Source: Heterocephalus glaber
Lineage: Eukaryota; Chordata; Mammalia; Rodentia; Bathyergidae
Direction: 5' to 3'
DNA: 64,000 bases
Assembly: GCF_000247695.1 (NCBI RefSeq)
Contig: NW_004624781.1
Coordinates: 11,638,632 to 11,702,631, forward strand
This document shows positions 55,871 to 64,000 of this stretch, piece after piece (the first letter of the stretch is position 1; each line of letters starts with the position of its first letter). A program made the position numbers and the translations under genes. The notes beneath the pieces are model-generated. The model was not told the DNA's origin and did no database searches. It saw nothing but the letters and a program-made list of their open reading frames with translations.

Positions 55871-57330
55871 TTAGGTTTTTTTCCTACCCTACCACCTCTG
55901 CACCACTGCAGCCAGCCCCCAGTGGGTCTCTCCTTTGCAGGAGTGAAGATGAGGGTCCCAGCGGCTTCAGCATTGGTGTGGACTCCAGCAATGGTGGCTC
56001 CTTTGGAGTTTCACGGCCCTCCAAGCCTGCAGTTAATTACATCAGGACCTGATGTCTGCACTTTGGAAAAGGCATTCACAGCAGCCCCCAGCAAACCCCC
56101 AGGCTGCTGTAGCCACGAGCTATCTTGAGAAGAAACCTACTGCCTGCAATTAGACTGCTCTGGGGTTGGAAACCTCTGCATGTCCCTATCTCTGAGACCC
56201 ACAGACATTCCACTCCCTGGGCTTGGTGGCAGCTGCCTGCCTTTAGTATGACACAAACTCAACAAGAGTGCTGCTCTGCACAGCAATGGCACTGCCACAC
56301 AAGGGATTCAAAATGCACTGCCCATACCAACTAGGGGTTCCAAACGTGCCCTCTGAGGCCAGGGCATGGCAGATCATGCGCAGGATCACACTGGCCCCAG
56401 GACCAGAGGCAATTAGCCAAGCAGTGCCTGCCACAGCTATCCCTGAGGTACCTGTCACTAGCAAGGTGGGGAAAGAACTCTACGGTTCCACTGCTCTCCC
56501 CAACAAGGACGTGCTGGGGCAGTCTTGAGCAATGCCAGGGCTCTGACTGTGCCCTCTGTGCGCACACAGCTGAAGGAGGTCCCAAGAGTGCACCATGCCT
56601 GCTGCATTCCTGCTCACTTTCTCCCACAAAGACTTCCACTCAGAGCAATCATGTCTGGCTCCAGGTGGGACCTTCTGCTGCTCCAGCCCTAATGAGAACT
56701 ACAGCTCAAAGAATAAGCGGCCAGGTACTGATCATCACCCCATGCCCAGGCGTGCACAGCTAGGAGAGGCCTAAGGTCCCACAGTTGAACAGGAGCAGCC
56801 ACAGCAGCAGTAAAGAGAAACATGACAACTCCTGCTGCCACCTCATTGCATGGCTCCCGCTGTTGTTTGCCCCTACACCTTGTCTCATCACCCACTGCTG
56901 ACAAGACTGGGTATGAGTGCCATGGGTGGGAGGGGAGCTGAGAGTCCTGCTCTCATCTCTCCCCATGAGGCGCTTGGCCCCACTATTGTCTCCTTTGAGG
57001 ACAAGTACTTAGGCCCCCCTTCCCACTAGTGTAGCCGGTGCCTGAGACTCTTACATGTAACAGAGCCAACAGCAACAGTGCCTGATGAGACCACCATCAT
57101 CCAACAGGGGCAATGACTCCCACAGCAGGAGGCGACACATAGTATGTACCCCACCCTGCTGTCCACACCACACTTGCTGGAACTGCTAGTGTTAACCCAT
57201 TCTTGTGCTACCCAGAGAGGGTGTGTCTCTCCAACTGCAATATGGTGTGGACTGCACCCACACTCACTACACACAGCCAAAGAGGCTAAAGGAGAATGCA
57301 CTACAGTGCCCAACAGGAAATAAACTCAAC
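55870..57330 (+). mobile_element. Probable L1 5'UTR-like GC-rich region
   Basis: About 1.4 kb of moderately GC-rich sequence with many short CTG/CAG-containing words, placed directly upstream of L1 ORF1-type sequence in the same orientation. Position and composition suggest an L1 5'UTR of a lineage-specific subfamily. I cannot match it to a named consensus. Open frames of 60-100 codons here have no recognisable domain. Confidence 0.4.
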
Positions 57331-57587
57331 ACTGCATAACAAACCAATTTAGCAAGACACATCTACAGAAGAAAGCCATTTACTAAGAAGGCGATCTCAT
57401 AAAGATACAGAGATATCTATCCCACCAGACACAAACTGCAAAGTAGGAACACAATATGAAAAAACAAGATGACACCTTGAAAAGATCACAGCCCTCTAGT
57501 AACAGAATCCAAAGATATCAAAATGGATAAAATACCTGATAAAGAATTCAAAAGAATGATTTTTAAAAGCCTAATGAGATCTAAGAG

Positions 57588-58010
57588 TGTTGTGGAAATC
57601 TCAGAAAGAAATTCACGGAGACACAGAATTCGGATCAAATAAAATTTCTTCTCGCAAGCGGGCAGGAACGCCAGAAACAGGTCCGGTTACTATCCACGCC
57701 CCCTTTATTCAGCAGTTCCCTTTTTATATCCTTTTTAGCCATTATCTCATCCCTAGTGGTCTTTGATGTGTAAATACAATTTCAGTTCCTATTTACAAGT
57801 CACAGACAAAAGATAGGCACATATACATTGTAAATTCACCCTGGCATGGTAACTTTGTCAGGTTAATGAAGTTACGGTTAGAGTCAGATAATCGTCACCT
57901 TAAACAAGAAGTTATGCAAAAAGCAAATCTTAAAGAACACATTACTTATTTTGTTTCTACAACTACCTTAATATTCAATCTATTAAGTTACCTAAAACTT
58001 TCCCATATCA
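57588..58010 (-). mobile_element. Solo LTR of an endogenous retrovirus, antisense
   Basis: This 423-base unit starts TGATATGGGA and ends TTCCACAACA when read on the minus strand, the TG...CA ends of an LTR. A TATA-like box (GGATATAAAAAGGG) falls near + strand 57719-57732, with GAATAAAGG shortly after. A 4-base direct repeat AGAG at 57584-57587 and 58011-58014 flanks it, the size typical of class I (gamma-like) elements. No internal retroviral genes are present. It interrupts the L1 ORF1 sequence. Confidence 0.82.
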
Positions 58011-58361
58011 AGAGAACATAGAAAAGCAATTAAATGAAATCAGGAAGACAATGCAGGATATGAATGAGAAATTTAGCCAAGAGAGATTCTGGAAAAGAAC
58101 TAAACAGAAAGTTGGAGATGAAGAGCTCAAAAAGGCAAATAAAAAATGCAGTTGAAAGCCTCAACAAAAGACCATATGAAGCAGAAGAAAGATCAGAGCA
58201 TGATGACATATCTTTTGAAATAACATGTTAACATAGAAAAAAAAAAGAAGAAAACATTCAAGATCTTTGGGACACCATTAAAAGAGCAAACATTGACATC
58301 ACTAGCATACCTGAAAGGGAGGAAATAAAGTTTAAAGGCATAGAAAACCTATTCAATGAAA

Positions 58362-58559
58362 TACAGTGGCACTGTACCTCAGTTTATGAACTTAAATTTG
58401 TTTTAGGATTTGGGGGAAGTTGGCTGCGTTTGTGTTTGTGTGGGGAAGATGACCATGGTCATGTTTCTCACCCAATGCAGAGTTTGGAAACAGCAGCAAA
58501 ATTTTGCCGAACACTTTTGTTTGCAAACAGAAGCATTCCTGAACCAAGGTGTTACTGTA
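58362..58559. mobile_element. TA-flanked MITE inserted in the L1
   Basis: Removing 58364-58557 (194 bases) and one TA restores GAAATAATGGCAGAAAACTT, the ordinary L1 sequence. The left end reads CAGTGGCACTGTACCTCAG and the right end, reversed, CAGTAACACCTTGGTTCAG. They share CAGT...ACCTYRGTTYAKGAA with a small gap, as imperfect terminal inverted repeats. TA duplication and CAGT ends point to the Tc1/mariner (pogo/Tigger-like) superfamily. Confidence 0.65.
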
Positions 58560-59429
58560 ATGGCAGAAAACTTCCCTAATCTTGAGAAAGACATGTACAT
58601 TCAGGTACAGAAAGCTTAAAGAATCCCAAACATACATGACCAGAATGGAGACTCTCCACAGCATATTATAATCAAGCTCTCAGAAGCACAGCACAAAGAT
58701 AGAACTGTAAAATTTGAGGGGAGAAAAGCACTAAGTCACATATAAGGGTGATCCATTTAGACTGGAAGTACATTTCTCAGCAGAAACCCTAGAGCCTCAG
58801 AGGGCAAGGAATAATGTATTTCAAGTCCTGAAAGAAAATAACTGTCAAACAAGATCACAACCAAAGGAGAAATAAAGAACCTTCTAGATAAGTAAAAAGT
58901 GAGAAAATTCATGACCATCATATCAGGGTTATAAAAGATGCTTAAGAGAGTCCTACATGCAAAATCAAAAGAAAGATAACTAGCATTGTGATAGCATATG
59001 AAAGAATAAATCACACTGGAAGAACATATACACAAGAGAGAAATAGAAAAAAGTCAAATATTAGCAATCCTGCAAACCACCAAATCATAAAGATGAATGA
59101 ATACAATAAAGCAAGAATATTCAAAACAACTGGAAGAAAATCTACAAAATGACAGGTATAAGTCTACACCTTTCAATAATGATGCAGATGATCTTCATTC
59201 TCCAACTAAAAGATACAGACTGGCTGAAAGGATCTAAAAAATAAGACCCCAAAATAGGCTACCTACAATAAAGTCACCTCACAGGAAAGACACACAAACT
59301 GAAAAGTGAAAGGATGGCCAGGACAGTCCAAGGAAATGGAACCAGAAAGTGAGCGAAAATAGTTTTCCTGTAGAGGCAATGAAGGTCCCTATATAATGGT
59401 CCAGGGATCAGTTCATTATGAAGATATTA

Positions 59430-59555
59430 ACTAGCTGGCCATGGTGGCACATGCCTGTAATCCTAATGCTCTGAGAGGCTGAGGCACGAGGATCACAAAT
59501 TCAAGTCCAGCCTGGGCAAATTAGTGAAAGCCTAATTAAATATCTCAAAGTAAAA
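59430..59555 (+). mobile_element. B1-type SINE
   Basis: GCTGGCCATGGTGGCACATG, CTGTAATCCTAATGCTC, GAGGCACGAGGATCACAA and CAGCCTGGGCAAATTAGTG. Confidence 0.88.
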
Positions 59556-59593
59556 TTATTCCAATAATTTATTATAACAAAATAATAATAATG

Positions 59594-59727
59594 ACACAGG
59601 ATTCCATTACTGCTTCAGAAAGTGGCAAGAATGGGATAAATGTGTTAGAAGCAAAGGGTATTTTGAAGGGATTAATGGCAGTGTCTTTTACTGTAATAAA
59701 TTTTTTATTTCAACATTCACCCTAGTT
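59594..59727 (+). mobile_element. Mariner-like 3' end fragment, second copy
   Basis: CTTCAGAAAGTGGCAAGAATGGGATAA, GGGTATTTTGAAGGGATTAATGGC and CAGTGTCTTTTACTGTAATAAATT parallel the right end of the remnant at 51124-51624. Only the right end is present, with no left inverted repeat. The two give a pair of diverged copies from one family. Confidence 0.7.
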
Positions 59728-59810
59728 TATGATCACATCATATATGATTACTAGCAATTTTTATACATCTAATGTCAGAGCATCAAGTTTTATTTTAAAA
59801 ACACTATGAG

Positions 59811-59893
59811 GGCTGGGGATTTAGCTCAGTGGTTTCGCCACCTGCCTCACAAGTACAAGGACCTGAAGCGATTCCCGGTACCAAAAAAAAAAC
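59811..59893 (+). mobile_element. ID SINE with perfect target duplication
   Basis: GGCTGGGGATTTAGCTCAG through CGATTCCCGGTACC and an A tail. Perfect 13-base repeat AAAACACTATGAG at 59798-59810 and 59894-59906. The B box is damaged (GAAGCGATTCCC). Confidence 0.95.
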
Positions 59894-60071
59894 AAAACAC
59901 TATGAGACTGAAAGGAGATACAACAGATACAATAGTCAATTATAGGGAATTTCAATATTCCATTATCATCAATAAGGAGATCAGCCAGATCCCCCCAAAA
60001 AAATTTCAATAGATAAATATCAAAGCTAAATTACAGTATGGATCAAATGGACCTAAAAAGACATTTACAGA

Positions 60072-60215
60072 TGCTGGATATGGCAGCCTGTGATCCCAGC
60101 ACTCAGGTGGCTAAGGCAGAAGGATCACACTGAGTCCAAGGCCAGTTTCAGCTAGATAGTGAGTTCAAGGCCAAGCCAAACTACATAGCAAGACCCTGTC
60201 TGAAAGAACAACTGA
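60072..60215 (+). mobile_element. B1-type SINE
   Basis: GCTGGATATGGCAGCCTGTGATCC, GGCTAAGGCAGAAGGATCAC and a duplicated GTGAGTTCAAGGCCAAGCC segment, as in the 7713 copy. Confidence 0.88.
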
Positions 60216-60613
60216 AAAAGACAATTACAGAACATTGTATCCAACAGCTAGAGAGTACACATTCTGTTCATTGGCACATGAAACTTTCCTAGAGTAGATC
60301 ACATATTAGGCTATAAAATAAGTCACAAATTTTAAAAAATGAAATCATACCCTGTTTTCTTTCTGGTCACAGTGTACTGAAACAACAAGAGTAACTTTAG
60401 AAACTATACAGTTACAAAGAGCCTGAGTGACACACTTTTGAACAAACAGTGGGCTCTGAGGAAGTCAAAAAAGATGTTTAAAACTTTTCTTGAAACAAAT
60501 AAAAATGGAAACAACATACTGAAACCTGTGGGATGCAGCAATGGTGGCACTAAGAGGTATATTTATAGCAATGACTGTTGACATAACAAAATGGACTTAA
60601 AATAACCTAATGA

Positions 60614-60709
60614 AGGGCCGGGGATTTAGCTCAGTGGTTTCGCCACCTGCTGCGCAAGCGCAAGGACCCGCGTTTGATCCCTGGTACTAAAAAACAAACA
60701 AACAAAAAG
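60614..60709 (+). mobile_element. ID SINE with target duplication
   Basis: GGGCCGGGGATTTAGCTCAG through GTTTGATCCCTGGTACT and an A/C-rich tail. Perfect 11-base repeat TAACCTAATGA at 60603-60613 and 60710-60720. Confidence 0.94.
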
Positions 60710-61407
60710 TAACCTAATGATGCATCTCAAGGACTTAAAGATCAAGAACAAAGCAAACCCAAAACAAAAGGAAAGAAATAAAGACCAATGTAGAAAAAAG
60801 TGAGTCTAAAAAACCACAAGATCAATCTTGAAAAGATAAACTTCACAAATCTTTAGCTAGACTACAAAAAAAAGAAAATTCAGTAAATAAAATTACACAC
60901 AAAAAAGAAGACATTTAAACAGATAGCCCAGAAACACTAAGTACTGAGTTACTTTGAAAAACTATATGCTAAGAAATTGAAAACTCTAGGAAAAATGGCC
61001 AAATTTCAGGACACACAAAACCCACCAAAACTGAACCAAAAGCACAAAAAAACCTTAATGGGCCAATATCAGGTGACGGGGTTGAATCAAATCCCATTAA
61101 TAAAAAGTCTCCCAACAAAGAAAAGCCGAAGACCAGGTGGTTTCGCTGCTGAGTTTTACCAAACTTTTAAAGAAAATCTAATGCCAATGCCAAAATTCAT
61201 TCTACGAGGCGAGCCTTACTATCACCATCACCTGACAAGGACACAATAACAACAAAAACTATAGAGCAATATCCTTTTTGAAGACAAATGCAAAAATTCT
61301 CAACAAAATACTAGCAAATTAAATTCATCAGCAAATCAAAATTATTATACACCATGATCAAGTTCGTTTCATTCCACAGATGCAAGGATGGTTCAACAGA
61401 TGTAAAT

Positions 61408-61580
61408 CAAGCTAGGTGTGGTGACATACGGCTGTACTCCCAGCACTCTGGGATTGCAAGCCCAGAGTAGACAAGTTAGTGACTTGACCCAGTTTCAAAA
61501 TAATTTAAAAATAAAAAGGTGGGGATATAGGTCAATACAAAGGCCCTGAGTTCAGCCCTCTCAGTAACACAGAAATAACG
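61408..61580 (+). mobile_element. B4-like SINE
   Basis: A B1 part (GCTAGGTGTGGTGACATACGG, CTCCCAGCACTCTGGGA) and a decayed ID half (GTGGGGATATAGGTCAATAC, GAGTTCAGCCCTCTCAG). Confidence 0.8.
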
Positions 61581-61639
61581 AACAAACAAACCACAAAAAG
61601 TGCAAATCAATGTGCACATTACATCACATACATAGAATA

Positions 61640-62400
61640 AAGGATAAAAATCATTTGATCAGCGACCAGGAGACGTGAGGACCCCCCACCTGGGCACACT
61701 CACCAGCCGACAGCTTAGCCGTGCAGATGCCTGCAATAACAGGCCCCCCCGCGCCCCCCCCACCTCTGGCCTCTTGGCTGTGCAGCTACCTGGTTCCATA
61801 CTACAGAGGCACAGGGGGACATAAAGGCCATTGTCCTGAGCTGCAGAAGTGAACAACAGAGAGAGGGCCTCTCTCAGGCTCCCTGATGAAAACTGAAGCC
61901 CACTGGAAAAGTGAAGAGAATCTCTGCATAAAGGCACACCAGACCACTATGCTTGGTAAGTTGGAGGGATCATCACCTCCCATCGGAACCTGGACTATCT
62001 TCAGGGGAAGGGCAGCTGCAGCCTGCAATAGAACCTTGCAGAGTTCAACCCTGCAGGAGGACAAGGGAGCTCAACTTGGGACTTGCAGCGAGAAATCTGT
62101 CTGAATCTCATGGGTCTGTGATAGCTTACTGAGACTCACTGGCTTATAACTGCACACTGCTGCCCGTGTTGTCTATTGTGACAGCAGAGACATACCCTGA
62201 AGGAGGCCATTCATTTTTATCTATTTGTTATTTTCAAAATTACCACTATTATTTTTTCTCTTATTTTTAATTTTTTTTCTTCTTTTCTACCCTTTGAAAA
62301 TTTTTATTTTTCTCTTTTTTCTTTCTCTTTTCTTTCTCCCTCTCTCTGCCTCAATCCCTTGCTGCCCCACATTGTTCTTCATCTCCCCTTTGTGTTCCTG
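61640..62400 (+). mobile_element. GC-rich L1 5'UTR-like piece and polypyrimidine tract
   Basis: GC-rich sequence with a C-rich run (about 61745-61762) leads into a T/C-rich tract (about 62240-62345), and then directly into L1 ORF2 3' sequence. This arrangement suggests an L1 5' piece joined to a 3' piece by internal deletion or inversion-free loss. The family is not identified. Confidence 0.4.
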
Positions 62401-62404
62401 TTCT

Positions 62405-63515
62405 GGCTGCCAACAGAGTTAAGAGACAATCTACAAATGGGAAACAATTTCTGCCAACTACTCCTCAGAGGACTAATAGCTAAAATATATAAAGAACTCA
62501 AAAAAATTAGATCTCTCAAATTTAAAGACTCAATCCAAAACTGGGTATATGAAATTAGTAGACACTTCTCAGGTGAAGTACAAATGGCCAATAAATACAT
62601 GAAAAAATGATCAACATTGCTGGCCATTTGAGAAATATAAATTAAAACAACACAGATTCCATCTCACTCCAGAAGGAACAGCTATCATCAAGAAATCAAC
62701 CAGTATAACAACTCAGATAATCATGTTCAGGTACAAACATCCAATGATAAATGTAAATGCATTGTATACCTAAAATGTACCAATAAATATATAAATAAAT
62801 AAAAAAGAAAGAAATCAACCAGTAACAAATACTGGTGAGGCTCTGGGGAACCCTCCTCCACTGGTTGGTGAAATGGAAATTGGCACATCCGCTATGGAAA
62901 TCCATTTGGAGATTCCTCAAAAAACTAAAACTAGAAGCCCCATTTGACCCAGCTATTCCCCTTCGAGGAATCTTCCCAGAAGACTTAAAGTCATCGTACC
63001 ACTGTTATACATGCACACCCATGTTTACAGCACCACGATATATAATAGCTAAATCTTGGAAACAGCTCATATGTCCATCAACAGATGAATGGATAAAGAA
63101 AATGTGGTATTTATATACAGTGGAGTACTACACTCTGCCATAAAGAAGGAAAAACTTGAATCATTTTTAAGTAAATGAATGCACCTGGAGATCATAAACT
63201 TAAATAAGTCAGACACATAAGTTTAAATATTGATGTTTCTCTTGTGTGAGAAACCTATTGTACACGTAGGGAGCAAAATGGAGGACAGATATTAGGAAGT
63301 AGAAGAAATTTTTCAAGTGGGTAAGGGAACAAGAGATGGGGACAGGGAAAGAAGGAAACAAGGATTGAAAGAATAAAAAAGAATTTTTGTAAATGAGGAG
63401 GGAAAGAAGGGTTGGAGGGAAGAGAAAGAGACCAAAAAAAAATTAAGATGTGTTATGTAAAACTCCCCCATGAAGAATGTGATCATTATATACCGCAATC
63501 ATGTACTAATAAAAA
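62405..63515 (+). mobile_element. L1 ORF2 3' end and 3'UTR
   Basis: CCAACAGAGTTAAGAGACAATC, GAGGCTCTGGGGAACCCTCC, CCCATTTGACCCAGCTATTCC, ATGTCCATCAACAGATGAATGG and TGTGGTATTTATATACAGTGG follow L1 in order, then a purine-rich 3'UTR to CATGTACTAATAAAAAAG. It is interrupted at 62706-62808 by a small insertion. Confidence 0.85.
62690..62824 (+). mobile_element. 103-base retroposed insertion with 16-base target duplication
   Basis: AAGAAATCAACCAGTA occurs at 62690-62705 and 62809-62824. The 103 bases between end in an A-rich tail (AATAAATATATAAATAAATA) and include GCATTGTATACCTAAAATG, which resembles the extreme 3' end of an L1. It is most simply a strongly 5'-truncated L1 copy inside an older L1. 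Confidence 0.75.
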
Positions 63516-63870
63516 AGATATATTGCAGCAACCCCGAGTTGTATAAATTATTCATTATATCTGATAATATACTCAAAGTTATAGTTGAAAAACAGATATG
63601 CCATACAATGTGGCTTTAGCACAAAAAGAAAATATCAGCAATGGGGAAATTCCATTACAGTTAGTGAGATAAAAAAATTTATATGTATGTTATTAATGAT
63701 AGTACCATTATTATTTGGAAAATAATATGTATGCCAATCCCATAAAGAATGCCATGCAATGTGATGGTTTTTGTTTTGCGGGTTTTTTTTGGCTATTAAG
63801 AACTGTTTACATTTCTCTGATAATAACACATGCAGAACCAAGGATCTCTTGAATACATTCAGAAAACTCA
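63516..63870 (+). other. Intergenic, nothing recognised
   Basis: AT-rich sequence with no recognised gene or repeat. Confidence 0.5.
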
Positions 63871-63871
63871 T

Positions 63872-64000
63872 GCTGGACATGGTGGCACACGCCTGTAATC
63901 TCAGCACTTTGGAGGCTGAGCCAGGAGGACTGCTACAAGTTCAGGGCCAGCCTGGGGTACATAGTGAGCTTAAGACTAGCCTGGACTACACAGTGAAACT
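63872..64000 (+). mobile_element. B1-type SINE, cut by the window end
   Basis: GCTGGACATGGTGGCACACGCC, CTGTAATCTCAGCACTTTGG, GAGCCAGGAGGACTGC and the start of the internal duplication. Confidence 0.9.

Larger units (their letters stand above)
57330..59420 (+). mobile_element. L1 (or half-L1) ORF1 region, interrupted and broken
   Basis: The + strand reads KMDKIPDKEFKRMIFKSLM before the LTR and NEIRKTMQDMNEKFSQE after it, the coiled-coil part of L1 ORF1. Later segments (GGCAGAAAACTTCCCTAATCTTGAG, CAAGTCCTGAAAGAAAATAACTGTC) follow the order of old L1/HAL1 consensus. It has multiple stops and is interrupted by a solo LTR and a MITE. Confidence 0.7.
59728..61405 (+). mobile_element. L1 ORF2 fragments (endonuclease to reverse transcriptase region)
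   Basis: After the mariner piece, TATACATCTAATGTCAGAGCATC and ATTATAGGGAATTTCAATATTCC match the L1 endonuclease region. CTATGCTAAGAAATTGAAAA, CAGGTGGTTTCGCTGCTGAG (PGGFAAEFYQTF) and CAACAAAATACTAGCAAATTAAATTC follow into the reverse transcriptase. Stops and frameshifts are frequent. It is interrupted by four SINEs. Confidence 0.75.

Noticed and set aside
58410..58619. Open frames of 65-90 codons around the TA-flanked insertion
   Set aside because: They cross the MITE-L1 junctions and have no family resemblance.
61886..62104. Small open frames in the GC-rich block before the L1 3' end
   Set aside because: Probably repeat-derived; no start context, domain or conservation evidence.
58000..64000. 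Promoter of the next gene downstream (ICE2 in human lies about 9 kb after RORA)
   Set aside because: No CpG island or recognisable first exon is seen; the interval is filled with L1 and SINE sequence, so the neighbour probably starts beyond the window.

Overview
The window is mammalian genomic DNA, most likely from a non-murine rodent. It is dominated by one gene, read on the + strand: the 3' two-thirds of RORA (retinoic-acid-receptor-related orphan receptor alpha, NR1F1). The rodent call rests on dense ID-type SINEs (tRNA-Ala-like A and B boxes, short A tails), B1-type monomers and B1+ID (B4-like) composites. The ID consensus (GATTTAGCTCAGTGG, then CGCCNCCTGC in place of the murine anticodon-side sequence) is not mouse or rat. 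A castorimorph (kangaroo rat or beaver) is my low-confidence guess.

Layout. Positions 1-11891 are an upstream RORA intron; the isoform-specific N-terminal exons lie outside the window. Nine coding exons follow, at 11892-11977, 25066-25207, 27818-28213, 34118-34239, 35751-35883, 36531-36638, 37869-37979, 38988-39100 and 40695-40859 (stop). Every intron is GT-AG, and the joined frame is open for 457 residues. That covers both zinc fingers, the C-terminal extension, the hinge and the complete ligand-binding domain with its AF-2 helix (LYKELF). It is the part shared by all RORA isoforms. A roughly 9-kb 3'UTR runs from 40860 to about 49925, with several possible polyadenylation signals and many microRNA and Pumilio motif matches. 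From about 49926 to 64000 the sequence is intergenic and repeat-built: ID and B4 SINEs, mariner-like remnants, and a long broken L1 assembly (about 55.9-63.5 kb) that carries a solo LTR, a TA-flanked MITE, SINEs and a tiny retroposed insertion.

How it works together. RORA is a nuclear receptor that binds single AGGTCA half-sites preceded by an A/T-rich stretch and drives circadian (BMAL1), cerebellar, lipid-metabolism and Th17/ILC2 programmes. The first two window exons make the DNA-binding domain, the third the monomer-binding extension and hinge, and the last six the ligand pocket. The most interesting non-coding signals are a compact block in the 3'UTR matching three seed families of the miR-17~92 cluster, an array of miR-137 seed matches, a CpG-dense island in the intron between the two zinc-finger exons with a strong CTCF-like motif 0.9 kb upstream, and candidate nuclear-receptor sites inside the introns. 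I found no undescribed multi-gene system. Nearly all other open frames are chance frames in introns and repeats.
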